Of a stretch of DNA of 17,968 bases, positions 1 through 6,945 are shown in pieces (within the stretch, counting starts at the first letter, position 1; every line of letters starts with the position of its first letter). The position numbers and the translations under genes were made by a program. Source of the DNA: Alphaproteobacteria bacterium (GTDB lineage: Bacteria > Pseudomonadota > Alphaproteobacteria > Rhodobacterales > Rhodobacteraceae); contig JAADIC010000132.1 of the NCBI GenBank assembly GCA_013151535.1, forward strand, positions 6,406 to 24,373. The letters run 5' to 3'. The notes under the pieces were generated by a model that had not been told where the DNA came from, did not search any database, and saw nothing but the letters and a program-made list of their open reading frames with translations.

Positions 1-528
1 CAGGCGCTGATCTGGCGTGGCTCATTGGTGGACGAGGGTGTCGTGCAATTGTTCAATGATGTGGACTGGGGCGAGCTGGATATCCTGATCGTCGACATGC
101 CGCCGGGCACGTCGGATGTGCATCTGGCCCTGACCCATCGGTTTGTGATTTCCGGCGTGCTGACGGTGACGACGCCGGGGCAAACCTCGGTCGAGGATGT
201 GCGCCGCGGCATGGAAATGTTCGCCGATCTGGCGGTGCCCGCCCTTGGCATCGTCGAAAACATGGCGGGTATAAGTTGCCGTGCTTGCGGGCATGAGCAA
301 CTGCTGTTCGGCGAACATGGCGGGGCCGAGCTTGAGGCCCTGACCGGCGTGCCGCTGTTGGCCCGCCTGCCGTTTCAACCGACGATTGCCGCTTATGCCG
401 AACAGGGGGAACCGGTGGTGGTTGCCGATCCCGACAGTCCGCCCGCCATAATGATGCACGATGTGGCGCGCGCGCTGGCACAAAAGCTCGACCAAACCCT
501 ATTTCAGGAGGCACAGGCGCATGAATGA
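1..528 (+). CDS. Mrp/NBP35-family P-loop ATPase, C-terminal part (5' end outside window)
   Basis: The reading frame is open from base 1 to a TGA at 526-528, so only the C-terminal part (about 175 residues) is present and the Walker A loop lies off the left edge. Visible are the family's Walker B/switch stretch LIVDMPPGTSD, the strand VLTVTTPG, the VENMAGI segment, and a C-x-x-C pair (SCRACG) that in this family binds a bridging Fe-S cluster at the dimer interface. Members are cytosolic ATPases that carry or insert Fe-S clusters (Mrp/ApbC, Nbp35, Cfd1). It overlaps the next gene, a paralogue, by 8 bases. The match is clear at family level, but the client protein cannot be told from the sequence. 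It could equally be named ApbC or a chromosome-partitioning-type ATPase in automatic annotation. Confidence 0.9.
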   Translation, partial: QALIWRGSLVDEGVVQLFNDVDWGELDILIVDMPPGTSDVHLALTHRFVISGVLTVTTPGQTSVEDVRRGMEMFADLAVPALGIVENMAGISCRACGHEQLLFGEHGGAELEALTGVPLLARLPFQPTIAAYAEQGEPVVVADPDSPPAIMMHDVARALAQKLDQTLFQEAQAHE

Positions 529-1426
529 TATCATTCCAGATCTCAAACCGGATGCGGGCGGCGAATTGCGCCCGATCAAGGGGGTTGCGAATATTCTGCT
601 TGTGGCCAGCGGCAAGGGCGGCGTCGGTAAATCCACGGTCGCGGTCAATATCGCCTGCGCGATGGCTGAAACTGGCAAAAGGATCGGCCTGCTGGATGCA
701 GACCTTTACGGCCCCTCGATCCAGCGCATGATGGGCACCAAGGGTGAATTGCAGCAAGACGAGGCCGGAAATGCCCTGCCCGAGCAGACCCACGGTGTCT
801 GGTCGCTGTCCATGGGCAACCTGACACCACCGGAATCGCCGGTTACATGGAAAGGTGCCCTGGTGGCGCAGGCCCTGTTGCAACTGTTTCACGAGGTCAA
901 ATGGCCCGATCTGGATCTGCTGGTGGTCGATTTGCCACCGGGAACCGGCGATATTCAACTGACAATTCTCGAGCAGATCCCGATCAGCGGTGCCATCGTG
1001 GTCACCACGCCGCAAGAACTGGCCGTGGCCGATGCCGAGCGCGCCATTGTCATGTTTCACGATCTTGGCCTGCCGGTTTTCGGGCTGGTGGAAAACATGG
1101 ATGGCTATATCTGCCCGTGTTGTGGTGAAAATCAGGCGCTGTACCCCTCGGGCACGGCCAGCCGTCTGGCCCGCAAACGCCACATTGCCATGCTTGCCGG
1201 CATCCCGCTGGACCCCAAGGCGCAGGAATGTGCTGACAATGGCACACCGCTGGTGCTTTCGGCCCCGGACTCTGAAGCGGCAAAATCGCTGCTGCGGCTA
1301 AGCGAGGACGTGAGTATAGCGCTGGAGCGCGAGGACACCGCGCAGGTTCTGCGACAACAAGACATCGGCAACCCCGAAGCCACAGAATTCTGGGACAACC
1401 TTTTAGGCGGAGACGGACCCTCATGA
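521..1426 (+). CDS. Mrp/NBP35-family Fe-S cluster carrier ATPase (second of a tandem pair)
   Basis: This is a 301-residue cytosolic P-loop ATPase. Residues 31-39 are a deviant Walker A loop (GKGGVGKST) with the signature lysine, followed by VVDLPPGTGD (Walker B/switch), VVTTPQ and VENMDGY. A cysteine cluster C198-P-C200-C201 supplies the CxxC used for Fe-S binding in Mrp/ApbC/Nbp35 proteins. There is no N-terminal DUF59-like domain, so it is the short form. The ATG at 521 is preferred over longer in-frame extensions: a Shine-Dalgarno AGGAGG lies at 506-511, and the start falls 8 bases inside the upstream paralogue. That paralogue is similar but clearly diverged, so the pair could form a heterodimer like eukaryotic Nbp35-Cfd1 (inference). 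The next start overlaps its stop as ATGA. Confidence 0.92.
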   Translation: MNDIIPDLKPDAGGELRPIKGVANILLVASGKGGVGKSTVAVNIACAMAETGKRIGLLDADLYGPSIQRMMGTKGELQQDEAGNALPEQTHGVWSLSMGNLTPPESPVTWKGALVAQALLQLFHEVKWPDLDLLVVDLPPGTGDIQLTILEQIPISGAIVVTTPQELAVADAERAIVMFHDLGLPVFGLVENMDGYICPCCGENQALYPSGTASRLARKRHIAMLAGIPLDPKAQECADNGTPLVLSAPDSEAAKSLLRLSEDVSIALEREDTAQVLRQQDIGNPEATEFWDNLLGGDGPS

Positions 1427-2181
1427 GTGATCCACGAAACAAACTTTATGTTGATCTCAGCGAAATCACCGGGCCGCTTGCCCCCAAGGCTGTGTTGGCG
1501 GCGGCGGACGGTTACGTTCTGTCCACGACCGAGGTGCCCCTGAGGCTGGAAACCACGGGCAAGGACATCCTGTTGCAGGATGTTCTGTCTCAAGAGCCGT
1601 TCGAGCCGGAAATGGCTGATCTGGCGCATACCCATATTTGTCGGCTGGGACTGGCCGAAACCGCCAGCCTGCGCGACGAATTCCCCGATATTACATGGAT
1701 CCCCAGGGTTGACGTGGCCCGGCTGGAAACAGCGTATCACTTTCCGACAACCCATTACAGCGAGAGTTTTCGCACTTTCCAGCCGGTGTTTTCAAGCGAA
1801 GGCCCCTATCGGGTTTCAGATGGCGATACCGCGCTGAAGCCCTGGCTTGAAAGGGCGCAGGAACTTGGGTTTGAAACTGTCTGGCTGCATAATTCGCAGT
1901 TTGCGACAAGCGGCACCGGGCTTGACCTTGACCTCAGAGAGCTGGCCTTGAAAACCTGGAACGGCGATCTGTGGCTGTCCGGCGGGGCAGCGACAATGAT
2001 GCATATAAGATATCTGGTTCAGGAGGGGGGGCTGGGCGCATTGGTCATACCGTTTGATCTGGCATGTGCGCTGGGCTGCGATAAAATCCGCGCCGCGTTG
2101 CAATGGGGGAAGGAGATTGCACCAGAGGTTCCGGCTCGAGAGGTCGATGTTGCAGCCATAAACCTGCGCCAGACCGGTTGA
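1423..2181 (+). CDS. Uncharacterised protein, C-terminal half resembling HisA/HisF-type TIM barrel
   Basis: This 252-residue soluble protein has no signal peptide or membrane segment. I do not recognise it as a named family. Its length and two regions recall HisA/HisF (beta-alpha)8 barrels. An N-terminal strand LYVDLSE carries D11, where HisA has its first catalytic Asp. The C-terminal half has a strand ending WLHNS, then GTGLDLDLREL, WLSGGA (residues 184-189), an IRYL helix and GALVIP, resembling the last three barrel strands and phosphate-binding loops of HisA. The middle is not recognisable and no second catalytic Asp is evident, so histidine biosynthesis is unlikely. The ATG overlaps the previous stop as ATGA, and AGGCGG lies upstream, indicating translational coupling to the Mrp pair. 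The fold is a tentative inference; the reading frame itself is secure. Confidence 0.85.
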   Translation: MSDPRNKLYVDLSEITGPLAPKAVLAAADGYVLSTTEVPLRLETTGKDILLQDVLSQEPFEPEMADLAHTHICRLGLAETASLRDEFPDITWIPRVDVARLETAYHFPTTHYSESFRTFQPVFSSEGPYRVSDGDTALKPWLERAQELGFETVWLHNSQFATSGTGLDLDLRELALKTWNGDLWLSGGAATMMHIRYLVQEGGLGALVIPFDLACALGCDKIRAALQWGKEIAPEVPAREVDVAAINLRQTG

Positions 2182-2688
2182 ATGGCGCGGCTATGTGCAA
2201 TCGGCGGTCTGTTGCTAACGGGCCTGATTGCGCTGGGTGCGGATGCCGCTCTGGCCGCCAGCCCGTGTGGCAAGCGGCAAATGACACCGGCGCAGCTTAA
2301 TCAGGCGCTGAGCGATGATGTAGCGGCAAGTATTCTGGTGCTTGATACCCGCGCGCGCCAGGATTTTCTGGCTGGCACCATCCCCGGTGCCGTCAACACT
2401 GATATGTTACAGGAAAAAATAGACGGAACGCATGAGGACAGGCAAAACGCATATATTGTCGTTGTAACCAAGGAAGGCCGTCTTGACAGCGCGCGGCAGG
2501 CCTGGATCAAGCGCCTGTGCGACAGAAACATTGAAACCCGGATATTGCAGGGCGGTACCGATAGCTGGCAGGCGCAGGGTTTTGGGCTGGAACTACCAGA
2601 AGAAAGGCTGACGCTTCCGGGGACGGTGCCGTTTATCATCCCGCGTGGATTATGTGAGATGAACGAACCGGTGCAGGAGTTTAATTAG
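2182..2688 (+). CDS. Exported rhodanese-like protein lacking the catalytic cysteine
   Basis: This 168-residue protein starts at the base after the previous stop (TGAATG), so it belongs to the same unit. An N-terminal hydrophobic segment ending ALA around residue 25 looks like a Sec signal peptide, predicting a periplasmic location. The rest shows rhodanese landmarks: LVLDTRARQDFLAGTIPGAVN-like strand/loop at residues 52-72 (compare D-R-x-x-x-x-F-x-x-G-H-I-P-G-A), the central strand YIVVVTK at 91-97, and the terminal GGTDSWQAQG at 124-133. In active rhodaneses the loop after the central strand begins with Cys; here that position (about residue 96) is Thr, in VTKEGR. Sulfur transfer by the usual persulfide is therefore unlikely, and a binding or structural role is more plausible. 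Two other cysteines (29 and 113) are not at the active-site position. Confidence 0.85.
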   Translation: MARLCAIGGLLLTGLIALGADAALAASPCGKRQMTPAQLNQALSDDVAASILVLDTRARQDFLAGTIPGAVNTDMLQEKIDGTHEDRQNAYIVVVTKEGRLDSARQAWIKRLCDRNIETRILQGGTDSWQAQGFGLELPEERLTLPGTVPFIIPRGLCEMNEPVQEFN

Positions 2689-2712
2689 TCCGCGGTCAGG
2701 CCCCCTGAAAAC

Positions 2713-2725
2713 GCCTTCCCAAGGC
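2713..2725 (-). terminator. Small hairpin between convergent genes, possible weak terminator
   Basis: GCCTT and AAGGC flank a 3-base loop in the 65-base gap between the rhodanese-like gene and the convergent nuclease-like gene. On the minus strand the stem is followed by GTTTTC, a short and imperfect T-tract. The stem is only 5 bp, so this is a weak call. Confidence 0.2.
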
Positions 2726-2753
2726 TTGCGCGGCCATCTCCGTACGCGCGGAT

Positions 2754-4109
2754 TTACCGGCCAAAGTCTTCTGCATCGTCCGAAATCGCCTCGGGTGAAA
2801 CATCTTCTGCCAGCGACTTTTCACCTTTGATCCGGGGCGCACTTTTCTTCCAGGCAGTCAATTCCGATCCAATATTCCTGTAAAATTCAGGCACGATACG
2901 TTCCAGTTCAGAGATGAAGTTGGTTTGCTGGGTAAATTTCGCACCAATTCTTCTCGACAGGAAAACATGAAAGGCACGCGGTGACAGATGCTCTTTACCA
3001 ACAGTTGCAATTTCCACGTTTTCGCGCAACTCGCCGAGCGGAAACTGCGAGGGCTGACTCGTTCCCGGCCAATGCAATCGGATGTATAGATCCTGATCTT
3101 CGCCTTTGATCTGGCGCAATACCCAATTCAACCGCGCTTTGGTTGTGACTTTATTCTCCGGCGCGCGCAGGCTCATCCCCACATTCAGGCAGCGGCGGCG
3201 CAGATCGGCGGAGATTTCCACAGGGGCAGCGGCGTTTGGAATGGCCAGCACACAGCGAAGTTGAAGATGCTTGCGCAGGATATCCAACTCGTCCTTTTGC
3301 CTTTGCTTAACATCGTTACGGTGCTTTGACGACAGTTTCTCCGTGACCCCGGTTTCAGTTAACCGGCTGAGTATCAACGAAAGATCGCGGGTTTCCTGAT
3401 GCCAAGCGTTTAAGGACACAATCGCCGCCCCGGACCGCACAGCGATTGTTCCACCGCTTGAAACCAGCTTGTTCAGATCAGACCATTGGGCAGGCATCCG
3501 GTCGAAACCCTTCACGCCCGCGCTCTCGTGGCTTAGAAAACGCCGCAACTCGTTGAGCATATCACGCTGATGCGCATCCGAAATGCGGCCCTGACTCAAC
3601 AGTAAATCGACAGTTGTGAGGATGTGCATCCACGACCAGTGGAATACCGGGATTTTCGAGCGACTTTTGCGCACCTCTTCCAGCGGATGGATATTTGGGT
3701 TGGTGGCAAACTGGTTTGACAGGGTGATGACACAATCAACCCCGTTGTCTTTTGCCAGCACCCGATACCTTTCAATCTGGTCGGCTTCCAGCTTGCTGTT
3801 TGCCACCTTCGCCTCGATCAGCGCGCGCCATTCGCCCGAGCGGTTTTTCAAGGTTATCAGGCCATCCGGGCGATCTTTGATTTCAGAGCTGTGTTTTGTA
3901 AAAACAACCTCGGTGTAGACATCAACACCGGTCCTGACACCGGTTTTCTGACCAATTGAGGCCAGCACTTCCTTCCCAAACTCTGGAATTGCGGCCAGAC
4001 AGGCCAGCACAATGGACGTTGTCCGCCCCTCTTTGGAGGTTGTTGAGAGGACGGGAAACAGGCGTGCAACCTCGCCTTGGGCTAAATAGTCAGGCAGTTT
4101 ATCAGGCAT
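2754..4109 (-). CDS. Putative PD-(D/E)XK-type nuclease-like protein
   Basis: This 451-residue cytosolic protein is not recognised as a named gene. Numbered from the GTG codon one position upstream of the chosen start, the N-terminal region shows E68 (YTEVVF), P82-D83 (RPDG), E100-A-K102 (LIEAKV) and Q112-x-x-x-Y116 (DQIERY). This spacing and order fits the PD-(D/E)XK fold with the RecB-type QxxxY motif, so a nuclease or nuclease-derived function is likely. The C-terminal 300 residues are mixed alpha/beta, with a charged segment around KHRNDVKQRQKDELD, and are not assigned. The ATG at 4109 is chosen, with AAAGG 8 bases upstream; an adjacent GTG at 4112 is the alternative. The gene stands alone between two plus-strand operons and is visibly less GC-rich than its neighbours, suggesting horizontal transfer. 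A role in defence or DNA repair is possible, but there is no partner gene to support it. Confidence 0.8.
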   Translation of the reverse strand: MPDKLPDYLAQGEVARLFPVLSTTSKEGRTTSIVLACLAAIPEFGKEVLASIGQKTGVRTGVDVYTEVVFTKHSSEIKDRPDGLITLKNRSGEWRALIEAKVANSKLEADQIERYRVLAKDNGVDCVITLSNQFATNPNIHPLEEVRKSRSKIPVFHWSWMHILTTVDLLLSQGRISDAHQRDMLNELRRFLSHESAGVKGFDRMPAQWSDLNKLVSSGGTIAVRSGAAIVSLNAWHQETRDLSLILSRLTETGVTEKLSSKHRNDVKQRQKDELDILRKHLQLRCVLAIPNAAAPVEISADLRRRCLNVGMSLRAPENKVTTKARLNWVLRQIKGEDQDLYIRLHWPGTSQPSQFPLGELRENVEIATVGKEHLSPRAFHVFLSRRIGAKFTQQTNFISELERIVPEFYRNIGSELTAWKKSAPRIKGEKSLAEDVSPEAISDDAEDFGR

Positions 4110-4117
4110 CACAATTA

Positions 4118-4167
4118 CCTTTGCTTTGCAAAAACCTCCAGCTCACACGCCAACAGAGAAGCAAAGG
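4118..4167 (-). repeat. 9-bp perfect inverted repeat in the leader of the nuclease-like gene
   Basis: CCTTTGCTT at 4118-4126 and AAGCAAAGG at 4159-4167 are exact reverse complements separated by 32 bases. Read on the minus strand, the downstream arm (AAGCAAAGG) contains the Shine-Dalgarno sequence AAAGG of the gene starting at 4109. A transcript starting right of 4167 could hide its own ribosome site in the stem. An 8-base palindrome TTTGCAAA at 4125-4132 overlaps the inner edge. It could alternatively be a protein-binding site. Confidence 0.45.
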
Positions 4168-4262
4168 CGCGGGACTCAATCAAGAAGTTTCTTTCTGCAG
4201 AGGTCAAACACACCCCAATGTCCCCTCTTGCCCCCCACTATCCCTTCCCCTATCCTGCCCCC

Positions 4263-4335
4263 ACCTCGGGGAGCCGCAAAGGCTGAGATTAAAACCCGTT
4301 GAACCTGAACCGGACAATACCGGCGGAGGGAAGGT
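4263..4335 (+). promoter_or_regulatory. TPP riboswitch aptamer (THI box)
   Basis: The conserved THI-box core is present in order: CGGGGAGCC, the P3 arm GAGCC/GGCTGAGA (4271-4288 region), ACCCGTTGAACCTGAACCGG, and ACAATACCGGCGGAGGGAA closing the P4/P5 arm (CCGG/CCGG). The closing helix P1 is formed by ACCT at 4263-4266 with AGGT at 4332-4335. It senses thiamine pyrophosphate and lies 53 bases before thiB, so thiamine uptake should fall when TPP is abundant. The identification rests on consensus match and on the genes that follow. Confidence 0.93.
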
Positions 4336-4386
4336 AACGGATCATATCCGCCCCCACCTGCGCCTGTCGTTAATTGGAGGATATGA
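4332..4386 (+). promoter_or_regulatory. Predicted translational expression platform of the TPP riboswitch
   Basis: Two exclusive structures can be drawn. In one, AGGT 4332-4335 pairs with ACCT 4356-4359 and CGGAT 4338-4342 pairs with ATCCG 4346-4350, leaving the Shine-Dalgarno GGAGG (4376-4380) free. In the other, AGGT is taken by aptamer helix P1, and TCATATCC (4342-4349) plus CC 4351-4352 pairs with GGATATGA (4379-4386) plus GG 4376-4377, covering the ribosome site. This predicts TPP-dependent repression of thiB translation. The pairings are read by eye and no energies were computed. Confidence 0.6.
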
Positions 4387-4387
4387 C

Positions 4388-5389
4388 ATGAAGACCCCCC
4401 TTTTGGCCGCAGGACTGATGCTTGCCTTAACCGGCATGGCCCCAGCCCAAGACAAGCCAATTCTGAACATCTACACCTATGACAGCTTCGTTTCTGATTG
4501 GGGCCCCGGCCCCGCCGTGGAAAAGGCGTTCGAGGAAATATGTGCCTGCGATTTGCAATTCACCGCCGCAGGCGATGGCGCGGCCCTGCTGGCGCGGCTT
4601 CAGCTTGAGGGTGCGCGCAGTAAGGCCGATGTCGTGCTTGGCCTTGATACCAACCTGACCGCTAGGGCCGCCAAAACCGGCCTGTTCGCGCCACATAATC
4701 GCGCCATGGACGAAAATAATCTGCCGGTGAAGTGGGACGACCCGCTGTTCTTACCCTACGATTGGGGTTATTTCGCCTTTGTCTATGACACCACCAAACT
4801 GGCCCGCGTGCCCTATAATTTCGAGATGCTGGCAAGCGCGCCGGATGACTTCAAGATCATCATTCAGGACCCGCGTTCCTCAACCCCCGGGCTCGGTCTG
4901 CTGATGTGGATCAAGGCGGCTTATGGCGACCGCGCACCGGAAATCTGGGCGGGCCTTGCGCCCCATATCCTGACCGTCACCAAGGGCTGGTCCGAGGCGT
5001 ATGGCATGTTTCTGGCGGGTGAGGCGAACATGGTGCTGTCTTACACCACCTCGCCCGCCTACCACCTGATTGCCGAGCAGGACGACACCAAGGCCGCCGC
5101 GATTTTTGAGGAGGGGCATTATTTGCAGATCGAGGTAGCGGGCAAGCTGGCGGCCAGCGATCAGCCAGCTTTGGCCGACAGGTTTCTGGAGTTCATGTTG
5201 AGCGAGGCATTCCAGTCGATCATTCCGACCACCAACTGGATGTATCCCGTTGGTATCCTGAAGGATGGCCTGCCCGAGGGGTTTGAGCCACCCGTGCCCC
5301 CCGCCAAGGCGTTGCTGTTCTCGCCCGAGGACGCTCTGGCCGTGCGCAACGAGGCATTGGACGAATGGTTAACCGCGCTCAGCAAATAA
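4388..5389 (+). CDS. thiB: Thiamine ABC transporter substrate-binding protein ThiB
   Basis: This 333-residue periplasmic protein binds thiamine (and probably its phosphates) and delivers it to the ThiPQ membrane complex. A Sec signal peptide ends near residue 20 (GMAPAQ). Family hallmarks follow: IYTYDSFVSDWGPGP just after the signal, SKADVVLGLDTNL, DWGYFAFVYDT, TKGWSEAYGMF and MVLSYTTSPAYH, matching the ThiB/TbpA pattern. The ATG at 4388 is chosen because GGAGG lies 7 bases upstream and the signal peptide begins there; a longer in-frame reading would run through the riboswitch and is rejected. The gene is first in thiBPQ, and its end overlaps the thiP start by 25 bases. The riboswitch just upstream independently supports the thiamine assignment. 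The CAC cysteine pair near residue 56-58 may form a disulfide (inference). Confidence 0.95.
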   Translation: MKTPLLAAGLMLALTGMAPAQDKPILNIYTYDSFVSDWGPGPAVEKAFEEICACDLQFTAAGDGAALLARLQLEGARSKADVVLGLDTNLTARAAKTGLFAPHNRAMDENNLPVKWDDPLFLPYDWGYFAFVYDTTKLARVPYNFEMLASAPDDFKIIIQDPRSSTPGLGLLMWIKAAYGDRAPEIWAGLAPHILTVTKGWSEAYGMFLAGEANMVLSYTTSPAYHLIAEQDDTKAAAIFEEGHYLQIEVAGKLAASDQPALADRFLEFMLSEAFQSIIPTTNWMYPVGILKDGLPEGFEPPVPPAKALLFSPEDALAVRNEALDEWLTALSK

Positions 5390-6945
5390 CCCGTTCGGCA
5401 CTTGCCGGTTACGGGGCGGCGGGGTTTCTGGCTGCCCTGAGCCTAGGCACGCTTGGCGTGGTTGCGCTGAAAGCCGGTGGCCTTTCGGGGCTCAACGGGG
5501 GCGATCTGGCCGCCATCCGCTTTACCGTGGCGCAAGCGCTGGCCTCGGCGATCCTTAGCGTGGCTTTGGCGATTCCAGTGGCGCGGGCGCTGGCGCGGCG
5601 GCAGTTTCGTGGGCGTGGTTTGCTGGTCACGCTCTTGGGCGCGCCGTTTATTTTGCCGGTGATCGTGGCGGTACTGGGTTTGCTCGCGGTCTATGGCCGC
5701 GCCAGTGTGATAAGCGAGGCGCTGCAATCGCTGGGCTTCACCCGGCTGGATATTTACGGATTTTCCGGCGTTGTTCTTGCGCATGTGTTTTTCAACCTGC
5801 CGCTAGCCACACGGCTGTTTCTGCAAGGCTGGCAGGCGATCCCGTCCGAGCATTTCCGCCTTGCCGCTGGCCTTGGCATGAACAGCCGCGACATCAGCCG
5901 CCATCTGGAACGCCCGATGCTGGGGCGGGTTCTGCCGGGCACTTTTGCCACGATTTTCCTGCTCTGCGTGACCTCGTTCGCCGTCGCGTTGACGCTGGGA
6001 GGCGGGCCGCGCGCCACCACCATCGAGCTGGCGATCTATCAGGCCTTTCGCTTTGATTTTGATCTGTCCAAAGCGGCCCTGCTGGCGCTGGTGCAATTCG
6101 GCCTGACCGCGATTGCCGCAGTTCTGGCGTGGCGGCTGACGCGGCCTGCCCGGTTGGGCACGGGGTTCGATCAGCCGGTGAAACGCTGGGATTGCAACGG
6201 CGTGGGGGCCGTCACGCTTGACGCCTTGACCCTGACCCTGACCGCCCTGTTCCTGCTGTTGCCCTTGGCGGCGGTGGCCCTGAAAGGGCTGGCGGGGTTG
6301 CCTGATCTGCCGTTTTCGATCCTGCCTGCGGCGTTGCGCTCGATCGCGGTGGCGCTGACCTCGGCCCTGCTGACGCTGTCTCTGGCCCTGCCATTGGCGC
6401 AAACCATCGCGCGCACCTCGCCCCATCGACCGCGCCTTGCGGGGTTGCTTGAGGGCGCGGGCTATCTGTCGATTGCCGCCTCGCCCATGGTCATCGGCAC
6501 CGGCCTGTTCATCGCGCTGTTCCCGCTGGTTGATCCCGCGCGCCTCGCCCTGCCAATCACCGCATTGGTCAACGCCGCCCTCAGCCTGCCCTTCGCCCTG
6601 CGCGCCCTGATCCCGGCCCTGCGCGAGGTTGAACGTGAATATGGCCCGCTGGCCGACAGCCTTGGCATGCGCGGCCTTGCCCGGTTTCGTCTGATGACAT
6701 GGCCGCGCATCCGCCCTGCCGCCGGTTTCGCCGCCGGTCTTGCTGCCGCCCTGTCCATGGGCGATCTTGGCGTTATCGCGCTGTTCGCCGATCCCGATGC
6801 CGCCACATTGCCCCTGATGCTATACAGGCTGATGGGATCGTATCAGATGGAGGCCGCCAATGGTGCGGCTTTGCTGTTGGTGGGGCTGTCGCTGGCCCTG
6901 TTCTGGGGCTTTGATCGTGGAGGGCGCGTTCGTGCTGCATCTTGA
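5365..6945 (+). CDS. thiP: Thiamine ABC transporter permease ThiP
   Basis: This 526-residue inner-membrane protein is two permease domains fused in tandem, the usual ThiP layout and length. Many hydrophobic segments are seen throughout. Each half carries an EAA-type cytoplasmic loop that docks the ATPase: EHFRLAAGLGM around residues 162-172 and EREYGPLADSLGM around residues 423-435. It forms the channel through which thiamine from ThiB enters the cytoplasm. The ATG at 5365 lies inside the end of thiB, with GAGG 10 bases upstream, so translation is probably coupled. Its own end overlaps the thiQ start by 14 bases. A generic iron/Fe(3+)-type permease would look similar, but the neighbours and riboswitch settle the substrate. 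Confidence 0.94.
   Translation: MVNRAQQITRSALAGYGAAGFLAALSLGTLGVVALKAGGLSGLNGGDLAAIRFTVAQALASAILSVALAIPVARALARRQFRGRGLLVTLLGAPFILPVIVAVLGLLAVYGRASVISEALQSLGFTRLDIYGFSGVVLAHVFFNLPLATRLFLQGWQAIPSEHFRLAAGLGMNSRDISRHLERPMLGRVLPGTFATIFLLCVTSFAVALTLGGGPRATTIELAIYQAFRFDFDLSKAALLALVQFGLTAIAAVLAWRLTRPARLGTGFDQPVKRWDCNGVGAVTLDALTLTLTALFLLLPLAAVALKGLAGLPDLPFSILPAALRSIAVALTSALLTLSLALPLAQTIARTSPHRPRLAGLLEGAGYLSIAASPMVIGTGLFIALFPLVDPARLALPITALVNAALSLPFALRALIPALREVEREYGPLADSLGMRGLARFRLMTWPRIRPAAGFAAGLAAALSMGDLGVIALFADPDAATLPLMLYRLMGSYQMEAANGAALLLVGLSLALFWGFDRGGRVRAAS

Noticed and set aside
53..1183. Long minus-strand open frame opposite the two Mrp genes
   Set aside because: It is a shadow of GC-rich codon bias; the plus strand has clear family motifs in two frames with good ribosome sites.
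3956..4387. N-terminal extension of the thiB frame
   Set aside because: It would read through the antisense nuclease-like gene and the TPP aptamer; the ATG at 4388 has GGAGG and a signal peptide.
6860..6931. Longer ThiQ start inside thiP
   Set aside because: The extra residues are Trp/Cys-rich and unlike ThiQ; GTG at 6932 has a strong Shine-Dalgarno and gives the normal length.
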